Assembly: GCA_023819375.1 (NCBI GenBank)
Contig: JAMWDI010000001.1
Coordinates: forward strand, 124,001-188,000
Source of the DNA: Candidatus Omnitrophota bacterium
GTDB lineage: Bacteria; Ratteibacteria; UBA8468; B48-G9; JAFGKM01
DNA length: 64,000 nt
Direction of reading: 5' to 3'
Shown: piece by piece, positions 16,224-24,566 of the stretch
Position numbering within the stretch: position 1 is the stretch's first letter
How the letters are laid out: each line of letters begins with the position of its first letter
The notes under the pieces: model-generated
Seen by the model: the letters and a program-made list of their open reading frames with translations, nothing else
Told to the model about the DNA's origin: nothing
Databases searched by the model: none
Program-made: the position numbers and the translations under genes

Positions 16224-17532
16224 GAAATTAACCCTTTTTATTCTTTTTTTATTGATAGGAATCCTTTGTTATTGTGAAGAAAAATTAACAATTACTTTTT
16301 ATCAAACAAAACTTGCTCATGTTTTACAGATATTGAGTAAAAAAACAGGTATAAAAATAATAACAAGTAGTGAATTAGGAGAAAAACCAATAAGTGCATA
16401 TCTGGAAAATGTAACAGGAGAAGAAGCAATTGATTCTATATTAAAAGCAAATGGATTATATAAAGAAAAACTTCCAGATAGTGATGTTTATATAGTTAAG
16501 GAATTTAAAGAAACGCCAAAATTAATATCTGAAGTTATATTTTTACAATATTCAAAAGCAGAAGATCTCGGAAAAGTTTTGACACCACTGTTAAGTAAAA
16601 ATGGGAAAATAATAATTGATACAAGAACAAATAGTTTAACAATTCAAGATACAGAAGAAAATTTGAATGATTTGAAAAGAGTTATAAGTTTACTTGACAG
16701 AAGTATTCCCTGTGTCCAGATTGAAGCGGTTTTAGTTGAATTGACAGAAGACGGGCTTAAAGATCTTGGAATTAAATGGAATGTTGAAGCCACTTTGACA
16801 GGAGGGGCAAAAGATGTAACTTTTCCATGGATGGGACCTTCTTTAGAACATGAAATTGTGAATCCAAGACAAGGCACAATAACTGGACAAGGAGCTGTCG
16901 TTTCTACTGGACCTCAATTTATTCTTGGTACTTTATCTTTTCAAGCACTTACTGCTACTTTAAAATTACTTGAGGTTAAAGGAGAGGCAAACATTCTTGC
17001 AAATCCAAGAGTGACGACTTTAAATGATACACCTGCAACAATAAAAATAACAAAAAATATGGCAGTTGCTGAAAAAGTCATTTACACATATGCAACAGCA
17101 GGAACAATGGCTCCTACTACAAAAGAACCAATTTTTGCTGAAGTAGGTGTGACATTAATTGCAACACCTCATGTAAATGAAAAAGGAGATATAATTTTAG
17201 AAGTTGAACCAACAGTTTCTTCAGCAGAAAGATCGCCATTTTTTGCTGAAGCAGTTGACACAAATATAAGAACTGCAAAAACAAAAGTTAAAGTAAAAGA
17301 TGGAGAAACAATTGTAATAGGAGGACTTTTAAGAACAGAAAAGACCAAAAACAGCACAAAAGTTCCAATCCTTGGGGATATTTTTCCTTTCCTTTTTAAA
17401 AACAAAACACAAACAAATAAAAAAACAGATCTTGTAATATTCTTAACTCCAAAAATAATAACGGAAAAAGAGTTAAAAGAAATAGTGGAAAAAGAGAAAC
17501 AAAGATTTGAAGAGAAAGATGAAAAAAAATAG
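16210..17532 (+). CDS. pilQ: PilQ/GspD-family secretin
   Basis: The outer-membrane gate through which the pilus passes. From the ATG at 16210, which has AAGGAGG just upstream, the protein is 440 residues with a signal peptide (about 1-21). An N0/STN-like domain (about 22-90) and an N1-like domain (about 100-165) precede the secretin core (about 170-430). Core motifs visible are ILANPRVTT, VGVTLIATPHV, KVKDGETIVIGGLL and VPILGDIPxLF-like VPILGDIFPFLF, then LVIFLTPKII. The protein is short for a PilQ because it has only one N1 domain and no AMIN domain. A frame from 16186 exists but lacks a ribosome site. Confidence 0.93.
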   Translation: MKNSKKLTLFILFLLIGILCYCEEKLTITFYQTKLAHVLQILSKKTGIKIITSSELGEKPISAYLENVTGEEAIDSILKANGLYKEKLPDSDVYIVKEFKETPKLISEVIFLQYSKAEDLGKVLTPLLSKNGKIIIDTRTNSLTIQDTEENLNDLKRVISLLDRSIPCVQIEAVLVELTEDGLKDLGIKWNVEATLTGGAKDVTFPWMGPSLEHEIVNPRQGTITGQGAVVSTGPQFILGTLSFQALTATLKLLEVKGEANILANPRVTTLNDTPATIKITKNMAVAEKVIYTYATAGTMAPTTKEPIFAEVGVTLIATPHVNEKGDIILEVEPTVSSAERSPFFAEAVDTNIRTAKTKVKVKDGETIVIGGLLRTEKTKNSTKVPILGDIFPFLFKNKTQTNKKTDLVIFLTPKIITEKELKEIVEKEKQRFEEKDEKK

Positions 17533-17911
17533 TGGATATTCACTTGTTGAAATTTTAGTTTCAATTTTAATTTTAACAATAGGAATTTTTGGAACCCTTT
17601 ATTATTTTTTTTACAGTCAAACAAATTTAAACTTAGAAAGGCACAGAAGAACAGCATTGCAAATTGCTCATTCAAGAATTGAATTCCTTAGAACTGTAAA
17701 TTATAATAATCTTATGGATTATGTTGAAAATGGGGTAGAAGTTGATATAGATGAAATTAAAGGAAGAAGATTTACAATAATTGAAGATATTAATGATCCT
17801 GAAGATGCAGATACTAATCCTGATTATAAAAAAATAACAGTTAAAGTTGTCTGGTATGAAAATAAAAGAAATAATGAAGTAGTTTTACGAACTTTAATAG
17901 CGCCATGGTAA
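17519..17911 (+). CDS. PilV-like minor prepilin
   Basis: 131 residues starting with a basic leader (MKKNSG) followed by YSLVEILVS, a type III/IV prepilin cleavage site with Glu at mature position 5 and an amphipathic hydrophobic helix. The rest has the QIAHSRIEFLR segment typical of PilV/GspI-type minor pilins. A TTG at 17507 could add four residues; the ATG 14 bp before the end of pilQ is preferred. Minor pilins of this kind prime fibre assembly. Confidence 0.85.
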   Translation: MKKNSGYSLVEILVSILILTIGIFGTLYYFFYSQTNLNLERHRRTALQIAHSRIEFLRTVNYNNLMDYVENGVEVDIDEIKGRRFTIIEDINDPEDADTNPDYKKITVKVVWYENKRNNEVVLRTLIAPW

Positions 17912-18153
17912 AAAAAAGTGGATTAACTATTATTGAAATGATTGTTGCATTAGTAAGTGGAATTGTTATTATCTTAACTGTTGGATATATTCTTTATTAT
18001 AGTAATAAAACATATAGAAGAGAAGAGAAAATTATGGAATTAAAAAGAGAAGCAGTGTTTGGTGTCAGATTTATAGAAAGGAAAATAAGAGAAAAGAAAC
18101 CAGAACAAATTGAAATTCAGGAATCAGGAAGAAAATTAATTATTAAAAAATAA
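17905..18153 (+). CDS. Short PilW/GspJ-like minor prepilin
   Basis: Only 82 residues: leader MVKKSG, then LTIIEMIVALVSGIV with Glu5, a helix, and a basic region ending in Lys-Lys-stop. Normal PilW/GspJ proteins are over 180 residues and have a large globular domain, so this one consists of little more than the assembly helix. Its frame is clean and overlaps the preceding gene by 7 bp, so it may be a real miniature pilin rather than a pseudogene. Confidence 0.75.
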   Translation: MVKKSGLTIIEMIVALVSGIVIILTVGYILYYSNKTYRREEKIMELKREAVFGVRFIERKIREKKPEQIEIQESGRKLIIKK

Positions 18154-18157
18154 AATA

Positions 18158-18186
18158 TTGACAAAATAATTTCAGTAGGGTATTAT
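18158..18186 (+). promoter_or_regulatory. Consensus sigma-70 promoter inside the pilus cluster
   Basis: TTGACA (18158-18163), a 17-nt spacer and TATTAT (18181-18186) give a near-ideal promoter in the only gap of the minor-pilin region. The expected start is near 18193, followed by AAAAAGGGGG before the TTG start at 18205. It can drive the lipoprotein, the PilX-like gene and the GHMP kinase separately. Confidence 0.75.
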
Positions 18187-18204
18187 TTTTAAAAAGGGGG
18201 AAAT

Positions 18205-18693
18205 TTGAAAAAAAGTTATTTATTTTTAACTGAAATATTATTACTTACTTTTATACTTGCAGGATGTGAATGTGGTCCTGGAATACCAGAAGAACCAATT
18301 GATAGACCTGAACCAGAATTACCACCACCTTCTCCACCTACTCCACCACCTTCTACTACTCAAGATGAATATTTCCAACTTGAAGGGAATAATCTTGTTT
18401 ATTTTGATGGAAAAAATAAATATTATTTAATAAAAGGAAAAGTTGAAAGTGTAAAATTTGAAAAAGTAAAAGGAGATGGGAATTCTTATTATATAAGTGT
18501 AAATTTAAAACTAAAGGATGGACAAATAATAACCAATCTGGATTCAATAATTGCCTTAAGGAACATAAACAGAACTGTAAATTCGGGAACATCTTCAGGT
18601 GGTTCAGTTGATCCAGGTGGAGGTACTTCTCCACCACCTAATTTTGAACCAATAGAACCACCAGAAGTTGGCCCAGTAATACCACCATATTAA
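18205..18693 (+). CDS. Proline-rich lipoprotein of the pilus cluster
   Basis: A 162-residue protein of unknown family with a TTG start (AGGGGG lies close upstream). The signal peptide ends in the lipobox LAGC (about residues 18-21). A Pro/Glu stretch (about 28-52) leads to a beta-rich region of about 70 residues, then a Gly/Ser/Pro-rich tail rich in proline pairs. It starts directly after a consensus promoter and ends 1 bp before the PilX-like gene. A role at the outer membrane with the pilus is inferred only from position. Confidence 0.75.
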   Translation: MKKSYLFLTEILLLTFILAGCECGPGIPEEPIDRPEPELPPPSPPTPPPSTTQDEYFQLEGNNLVYFDGKNKYYLIKGKVESVKFEKVKGDGNSYYISVNLKLKDGQIITNLDSIIALRNINRTVNSGTSSGGSVDPGGGTSPPPNFEPIEPPEVGPVIPPY

Positions 18694-18694
18694 A

Positions 18695-19693
18695 ATGAAA
18701 AAAGGGATTGCTTTAATTTCAGTAGTAATGATTGTTATGATACTTACATTAATGGGTCTTGCTTTTTTGAATATGTCTGGTCTTGAAAATATATTATCTA
18801 AAAGACAAAATTTTTATTTAAAAGCCCTTAATATTGCAGAAGCAGGACTTGAAAGAGCCTTGTGGAAATTAACGAAACAGCCTAATTGGAGAAGTGGATG
18901 GAATAACATTTCTTTTGATGATGGGTATTATAAAGTAACTCTATCAGATCAATCAGATGGAACAATCTTAATAATTTCTACTGGATATTGTAAAAATATA
19001 AGTAAGACAGTAAAAGCAACTGTAAGAGTTTCGTCTTCCTCATCTTCTCCTTCGATATCTTTTACATTAGGAACATCTTTGGGTAATCTTGGAGATTTTC
19101 CAGGATCTTATGGAGACATAGGACAAAGTTTTACAACTGGCTCATCTCAAATAAAGGTTGCAAGAGTGGAAATGCAAATAAAAAAGGACAACCCAAACGT
19201 AAGTGATATTTATATGACTATAAGAAGTGGAAGCACAGTTGGTCAAATTTTAGGAACAAGCAATATAATACCAAATTCTCAAATTCCTTCTGGAAATGCT
19301 TTATGGATTTCTTTTAATTTTGATCCCCCTGTTTTACTTCAACCAAATACAAAATATTATTTAAGATTATCTTCAATTCCGCCTTCTACAAATCCATATT
19401 CAGGAGCACAAGGTAAGATACACCTTGTCTATGCAAATCCTTCATATAGAAGAGTTGGAGGAGGACATACGAGTAGTGATATAGGAGATGGATTACCAAG
19501 TTATGATGAACCTGGTTTTGTTGAAGTAAGTCCGTATGTATATGGTGAAGCATATAGATATATAGGAAGAAACAATAATCCATCATATCCAGGTGAAGTT
19601 TTAAATCATGATTTTAATTTCAGGATTTTTAGTACTTCAAGTGGAAGCGTAAACATAATAAACTGGACTGAAGAACCATACAATAATTTTTAA
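18695..19693 (+). CDS. PilX/GspK-like minor pilin with C-terminal beta-sandwich-like domain
   Basis: The 332-residue protein starts MKKG/IALISVVMIVMIL, a prepilin-like leader and helix that lacks Glu5, as in GspK and PilX tip proteins. AEAGLERALWKL near residue 50 is a PilX-family mark. Residues from about 115 to the end form a Ser/Gly/Pro-rich beta domain (GQSFTTGSSQIKVARVEMQI, then YYLRLSS) that resembles the jelly-roll domains found in surface proteins. A tip-located adhesin is a reasonable inference. The 3' end is close to the GHMP kinase start. Confidence 0.78.
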   Translation: MKKGIALISVVMIVMILTLMGLAFLNMSGLENILSKRQNFYLKALNIAEAGLERALWKLTKQPNWRSGWNNISFDDGYYKVTLSDQSDGTILIISTGYCKNISKTVKATVRVSSSSSSPSISFTLGTSLGNLGDFPGSYGDIGQSFTTGSSQIKVARVEMQIKKDNPNVSDIYMTIRSGSTVGQILGTSNIIPNSQIPSGNALWISFNFDPPVLLQPNTKYYLRLSSIPPSTNPYSGAQGKIHLVYANPSYRRVGGGHTSSDIGDGLPSYDEPGFVEVSPYVYGEAYRYIGRNNNPSYPGEVLNHDFNFRIFSTSSGSVNIINWTEEPYNNF

Positions 19694-19695
19694 TT

Positions 19696-20832
19696 ATGTT
19701 TACTATTTTCATTCCATATAGAATTTGTCCACTTGGGGCTCATATTGATCATCAAAAAGGGAAAGTCCTTGGAATTACTATTGATAGAGGAACTATTCTG
19801 AAATTTGAAAAAATAGAAGGAAAGATAAAATTAAAAAGTATAAATTTTAATGAAGAAGTTGAATTTGAAATCAATGAAGAATTGGATAAAGAGGGAAAAT
19901 GGTTTGATTTACTTAAAGGTTGTGTTTATATATTAAGAGATACTTTCAAAATTAAGAATGGAATTAAAGGAGAAATTCTGGGTCAACTTCCAAGTGGTGG
20001 CATTGGTTCCTCAGCAAGTTGTGGTCTTGCTTATCTGCTTGCTCTTGAATATGTAAATAACTTAAATATTCCTAAAGAGGAAAACATTTTTTTATTTCAA
20101 AAAGTAGAAAATGAATATCTTAATGTTAAAAGTGGAATTCTTGACCAGTCAACAATTTTATTAAATAATAGTGACAAAAATTCAATACTCTATCTTGATT
20201 GTAGAGATATAAAATATGAAAACGTTAAATCCAAAAATGAGATTGATTATTCTATTGTTATGGTCTACTCAGGGATTGAGAAAGTATTGCATGATACAGG
20301 CTATAACAAAAGAGTTGAAGAATGTAAAATGGCAGGGAAGCAAATTTTAGAATTTTTGGGCAAAAATTATGAAGGAGATATTTATTTGAGAAATATTGAT
20401 AAAGAGGTTTTTTTAAAATATAAAGAACAATTGCCAGAAAATTTAAGAAAAAGGGCTGAACATTTTTATAGTGAAATGGAAAGAGTTGAAAAGGGAATAG
20501 AATTTTGGAAATCAGGAGAAATAAAAGAATTTGGGAAATTAATTAAAGAATCTGGAGAAAGTTCAATAAAAAATTATGAGTGTGGAGGAAAAGAATTGAT
20601 TAAAATTTATGAAATTCTAAATTCAATTAGGAATGTTTATGGGGCAAGATTTTCAGGGGCAGGGTTTCGTGGCTGGTGTTTTGGATTTATTAAAAATGAA
20701 GAAAATGTAAAAAAAGAAATTAAAGAAATATTAGAAAATGAATATTTAAAGATTTTCCCACAATATAAGGAAAAATTTAAGATTATTTTTGTGGATAAAA
20801 AACTTTCAATAGATATTAAGTCATTTATCTAA
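19696..20832 (+). CDS. GHMP sugar kinase, galacturonokinase-like
   Basis: A 378-residue small-molecule kinase with the galactokinase-type order of motifs: the sugar-binding segment YRICPLGAHIDHQ (residues 8-20), the ATP loop LPSGGIGSSAS (about 98-108) and the C-terminal GARFSGAGFRGWC. The N-terminal segment matches the galacturonokinase variant (RICPLGAHIDHQ) better than the RVNLIGEHTDY of galactokinase, so an acidic or related sugar is likelier than galactose. It lies 2 bp after the PilX-like gene without a ribosome site. It is convergent with the dehydrogenase at 20.8 kb, overlapping by 12 bp. Confidence 0.82.
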   Translation: MFTIFIPYRICPLGAHIDHQKGKVLGITIDRGTILKFEKIEGKIKLKSINFNEEVEFEINEELDKEGKWFDLLKGCVYILRDTFKIKNGIKGEILGQLPSGGIGSSASCGLAYLLALEYVNNLNIPKEENIFLFQKVENEYLNVKSGILDQSTILLNNSDKNSILYLDCRDIKYENVKSKNEIDYSIVMVYSGIEKVLHDTGYNKRVEECKMAGKQILEFLGKNYEGDIYLRNIDKEVFLKYKEQLPENLRKRAEHFYSEMERVEKGIEFWKSGEIKEFGKLIKESGESSIKNYECGGKELIKIYEILNSIRNVYGARFSGAGFRGWCFGFIKNEENVKKEIKEILENEYLKIFPQYKEKFKIIFVDKKLSIDIKSFI

Positions 20833-21831
20833 TAAGATTTTTGGAACAACTTCTGAATTTTCAATAAACTCTGGAAATTTCCTTTCAACAAAAACTCTTC
20901 TTAAATTATTAACTGTAAAGTCCCCCATTTTTTTAATTGTCTCATAAGTATACCTTCCTAAATGAGGCATAATTATTACATTTTTAAACTTCAAAAGTGG
21001 ATTATCTTTTAATATTTGTTTCATCTCAATTGCATCTTCTGCATATCCCCCGATTTTTCCTGATTTGAGATACTTTATAAGACTTTTTTCATCTATTAAA
21101 TCTTTATGAGACGTATTAACAATTATAACTCCCTCTTTCATAATTTCAAATTCTTTTTCTCCTATCATATGATAGGTTTTTTCATTTAAAGGGCAATGAA
21201 AAGAAATAATATCACAATTTTTACAGATATTTTCTAAACTGGAAGGCATTGCACTTCTTTTTATAATTTCTTCTTCTGTAAGTAATGGATCATACGCATA
21301 AACATTCATTCCAAAGCCATTTTTTAAAATTTCACAAACTCTTGTTCCAACATTGCCTATCCCCAAAAGTCCTACGTTTTTATCTTTTAATTCAATTCCA
21401 ACCAGTTCTATTCTTCTTCCCCATATTTCATTTTTCATAAACTCATAATTTTGATTTAATTTCCTTGCCATTAAAAGTATTAATCCCACTGTATATTCAG
21501 CCATGGCATTTCTTTGTATCTCAAGTGGAAATCTACAAACTATTATTCCAAATTCTGTTGCAGATTTTATGTCAATATTTGAGTCTGCTATACCATGTCT
21601 TGAAATAATTACAAGTTTTTTCAAATTTTCAAGAATATTTCTGGAATAATAAGGTGAAAGTCCTATAATTAATCCATCAAAGTCAGATAATTCTTCAATT
21701 ATTCTTTTTTCAGAAACATCGGAAGGAAAATTAATTCTTTCAACTTCTGAAAATTCTTTTAATTTTTCAATATGCTCAGGATAAATTATCCCAAAACTTG
21801 TAGAATTAACTATTGCAATTTTATACTTCAT
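20821..21831 (-). CDS. D-2-hydroxyacid dehydrogenase family protein with altered active site
   Basis: 336 residues from the ATG at 21831, which has AAGGAGAT upstream; a longer frame to 21858 is not needed. The NAD-binding fold shows GLLGIGNVGTRV (about 155-166) and the family's PL..YDPL acid. The HFSP-like His sits in IMPHLGRYT near 285. The catalytic Arg normally in an ARG segment (NTARG) is replaced: this reads NTSHKDLID. Without Arg it may have altered or no activity. It overlaps the LarA-like gene by 11 bp, so the two may process the same 2-hydroxy acid. Confidence 0.82.
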   Translation of the reverse strand: MKYKIAIVNSTSFGIIYPEHIEKLKEFSEVERINFPSDVSEKRIIEELSDFDGLIIGLSPYYSRNILENLKKLVIISRHGIADSNIDIKSATEFGIIVCRFPLEIQRNAMAEYTVGLILLMARKLNQNYEFMKNEIWGRRIELVGIELKDKNVGLLGIGNVGTRVCEILKNGFGMNVYAYDPLLTEEEIIKRSAMPSSLENICKNCDIISFHCPLNEKTYHMIGEKEFEIMKEGVIIVNTSHKDLIDEKSLIKYLKSGKIGGYAEDAIEMKQILKDNPLLKFKNVIIMPHLGRYTYETIKKMGDFTVNNLRRVFVERKFPEFIENSEVVPKILLDK

Positions 21832-23089
21832 TTTTATCTCCTTTTTTATAAAGTTCATCTATGTCAGGGATATAACCATCTTTTCTTCTATACAGAATTT
21901 CTCCTGCATTTTTTACAACTAAAATTCCCTCATTTTCTTTATTTTCAAATTCTTCTATTTTTATAAGGTTGTAATCCATGTAACCCAAGTTAACTTTTTT
22001 ACAAATTTCTTCAGAAATTGAGGTTGCAAGTATAACTTCAATCCTTGGTTTTTCAATTCCATTAATATATGTTCCTATCCCTTTCACATGAGTTGAATGA
22101 GCAAGTATACATCCCGGATAATTTTTAAACTTATTCCATTGTTTCAAAAAATAATCTCTCGTGTGATATCCAATTTTCATTAAATCTTTTCCATGGGTAT
22201 ACGAAATTTCCTTTACATGGGGTGCATAAATTATTAACTTCCCTCCATCTTCTACAACAGGTTCAAGTTTATACATACATTTTCCAGCAGTCCATATGTC
22301 TTCATACATTTCTGGTGCTATTGAAATTACAAAATTATAACTTCTATCAACATATTTGATATTAATCTGACTTGACAAATCTGCTGCTTTTTCCCATGCA
22401 TCTACTTCTCCAATGAATAATCCCATTACTTTTTTTCCCTTTATAACACTACAAATTAACGTCTTTGGGATTTTTATAAAATTTGCTGCAATATTCAATA
22501 AATCTCTTACCGGTGTCTTTTTGAAGCCATTTATTTTTGGATTTGTAATTAATGCTCCAAGCCAGTGAAATTTATTTAGAAATTTTGGTCCAGAAATTCC
22601 CGGAAAAAAATATTTGTATCCACCAGAAAAGCCGACTACCTCGTGAGGAAATACAGGACCGTAGATAATAATTTCATCATAATTTAAAATCAAGGAATTA
22701 ATTTCTATTTCTATTTTTTCATCCATTAACCCATTTGTTATTCTTTTCACATCTAATCTTTCAATAACTCCTATTTTGATTAATTTTTCTGTTTTATTCC
22801 ATTCATGTTGATAAATATTAAAATACTTTTCTTCACCATTTAGATGTAAGAAATTTTTTACTTTTTCCTCCGACATAATAGGATGTGTCCCAAGTGCAAT
22901 TAGGAAATCAAGTTTTTTAACTTTTGATGATAAAATATCAATCAAAAATTTAAAGAATAGATATGTTGGACCTGAACGAGTATTATCTGGAATTATTACA
23001 ATTATCTTTTTGTTTTTTAAATCCCTTTTATTAAGTTCTTTTTGGCAGATTTCATATATTTCTTTTTCAGAAAGTTCTTTTGTATTCAT
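21821..23089 (-). CDS. LarA-like nickel-dependent racemase family protein (DUF2088)
   Basis: Lactate racemase-type enzymes use a nickel-pincer cofactor to racemise 2-hydroxy acids. The 422-residue protein has IPDNTRSGPT (about 33-42), ALGTHPIMSEEK (about 64-75), a His in QHEWNKTEK and SGGYKYFFPGISG (about 156-168) in the family order. The GGxK lysine is conserved. Maturation proteins LarB, LarC and LarE are not in the window, so substrate and cofactor are unknown. A lactate racemase is one possibility, but diverse paralogs act on other 2-hydroxy acids. Confidence 0.85.
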   Translation of the reverse strand: MNTKELSEKEIYEICQKELNKRDLKNKKIIVIIPDNTRSGPTYLFFKFLIDILSSKVKKLDFLIALGTHPIMSEEKVKNFLHLNGEEKYFNIYQHEWNKTEKLIKIGVIERLDVKRITNGLMDEKIEIEINSLILNYDEIIIYGPVFPHEVVGFSGGYKYFFPGISGPKFLNKFHWLGALITNPKINGFKKTPVRDLLNIAANFIKIPKTLICSVIKGKKVMGLFIGEVDAWEKAADLSSQINIKYVDRSYNFVISIAPEMYEDIWTAGKCMYKLEPVVEDGGKLIIYAPHVKEISYTHGKDLMKIGYHTRDYFLKQWNKFKNYPGCILAHSTHVKGIGTYINGIEKPRIEVILATSISEEICKKVNLGYMDYNLIKIEEFENKENEGILVVKNAGEILYRRKDGYIPDIDELYKKGDKNEV

Positions 23090-23120
23090 TTTTGAATTCT
23101 TAGAATTTAGTTATTTTATT

Positions 23121-23531
23121 TTACCTCTTTTTAGCCGCCATATCCACTATTTCGTTAATTAGATAAATTATCTCTTCTATTTTAGGATCTAAAATTATCC
23201 CCAAATCTTTTGGAATTTCTCCATATCTTTTAAGTTTCTCACTTTTTAAGTCATTCAAAATTTCCCATATTTTTGCACATCTGGAATTGACAATTGCAGT
23301 TTCTGCCATTTCTTCTTCTTTAATATTAAATTCTTTTTTTAAATCTTTAAGGACTTTTTTTATTTTACTTATTTTTAACATCACTTCTTTTTCGTCAATT
23401 TGCTTTTTAATTTTCAAAAAAATTCTTTCCCTTTTCTCAAATATCAATTCAATCTCAATTAAAAGTTCCTCAACTGTTGATAAATTGGACAAAAAAACAT
23501 TTTTAATTAAATCAACTTTTGCCTTTTTCAC
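23121..23531 (-). CDS. Unknown helical protein
   Basis: 136 residues, mostly predicted alpha helix with many Lys and Glu and heptad-like Leu/Ile spacing (about residues 15-65 and 75-130). It has no membrane segment or motif I recognise. It starts in a 4-bp overlap with the methyltransferase-like gene and ends 31 bp before the LarA-like gene, so it is likely part of the same transcript. A small dimerising or scaffolding protein is possible. Confidence 0.6.
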   Translation of the reverse strand: MKKAKVDLIKNVFLSNLSTVEELLIEIELIFEKRERIFLKIKKQIDEKEVMLKISKIKKVLKDLKKEFNIKEEEMAETAIVNSRCAKIWEILNDLKSEKLKRYGEIPKDLGIILDPKIEEIIYLINEIVDMAAKKR

Positions 23532-24112
23532 TGTTTTATTGCTATCAAAAATATTGCTTTTATAAATGAAAATAAAATATATAAAAATAAAAAAGTCGAA
23601 AAAATGTAAAAAGGATTCTTTTGTTTTTTAAATGAAACAATAAAAGGAGTTTCTTTTTTATAAAGCCAATATTCATTTCCAAATCTTCTTAAAAGAATTT
23701 TTTCTTCAATCATTTTAGAATAAAGAAAAATAAAAATTATTACACCAAAAGAAAGAAAAAGAAAAGAAATATTTTCAAAAAGAAAACTAAAAGCAAAAAA
23801 TAAAAATGAATATCCAAGATACATTGGATTTCTACAAAAAGAATAAACCCCTTCTTTTACAAGCATTTGAGGTGGATCATTAGGCATCATTGTTCCTTTC
23901 CCAAATACATGAAGACAATAAATTGAAGAAATTGTAAAGTATAATCCGAAAAACAGATATATTAAAGATACTAATAACTTTATTATAATATTTTGAGGAA
24001 ACAAAAATTGAAATTTTTCTCCTGTAGGAAAAACAACATAAAATAAAATAGGGATAATTACCCATTCCCATAAAACACCAAGAAAAATATTAAGAATCCT
24101 TATTTTTTTCAT
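23528..24112 (-). CDS. ICMT/PEMT-like membrane methyltransferase
   Basis: 194 residues with about five hydrophobic segments. The C-terminal half has the signature of the isoprenylcysteine/phospholipid methyltransferase superfamily: LVKEGVYSFCRNPMYLGY (about 98-115) and EEKILLRRFGNEYWLYKK (about 145-162), which binds S-adenosylmethionine and the acceptor at the membrane. The acceptor is unknown. It overlaps the DUF2062 gene by 23 bp. Confidence 0.82.
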   Translation of the reverse strand: MKKIRILNIFLGVLWEWVIIPILFYVVFPTGEKFQFLFPQNIIIKLLVSLIYLFFGLYFTISSIYCLHVFGKGTMMPNDPPQMLVKEGVYSFCRNPMYLGYSFLFFAFSFLFENISFLFLSFGVIIFIFLYSKMIEEKILLRRFGNEYWLYKKETPFIVSFKKQKNPFYIFSTFLFLYILFSFIKAIFLIAIKQ

Positions 24113-24566
24113 TTTTAAATTTTAATATTAAAATATATGAAATTAAAAAAGTCAAAATTCCTCCACAAAAAGCACAAAAAAAACATCCTGTTACAAGTGG
24201 TTTTCCAAAAGTTATAATTGAATAATATACAAAACTTTTAATATTTTTAAAATCATGAATAGTAAAATTTGTTTTTGTGTTTAAAATAAATGACCCAACT
24301 TTATAACAAAAATAATAAGTAAAAGGAATTTGATAAGGAATACCTGTGGGTATTGAACCTCCAATGAATGTTGCAATAAAACTTAAATTAAATAATTTTG
24401 AGAATAAATAACATAAAATTGTTTGAAAACCAATTGTTGGGGTAAAACCAATGAAAACTCCTATAGATAAAGAAATAGCAAGTTTTAAGGGTTGATTTTT
24501 AAAAATATTTAATTCTTTTCTCCATTCTTTTTTTAAATAAGATAAACTCACTCTTTTAATATTCAA
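24090..24566 (-). CDS. DUF2062 membrane protein
   Basis: 158 residues with three hydrophobic helices. The GFTPTIGFQT block (about 39-48) and the SIPTGIPYQIP segment (about 71-81) match DUF2062, a family often linked to glycosyltransferases or cell envelope genes. The function is not known. It overlaps the PIG-L gene by 11 bp and the methyltransferase-like gene by 23 bp. Confidence 0.83.
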   Translation of the reverse strand: MNIKRVSLSYLKKEWRKELNIFKNQPLKLAISLSIGVFIGFTPTIGFQTILCYLFSKLFNLSFIATFIGGSIPTGIPYQIPFTYYFCYKVGSFILNTKTNFTIHDFKNIKSFVYYSIITFGKPLVTGCFFCAFCGGILTFLISYILILKFKNEKNKDS

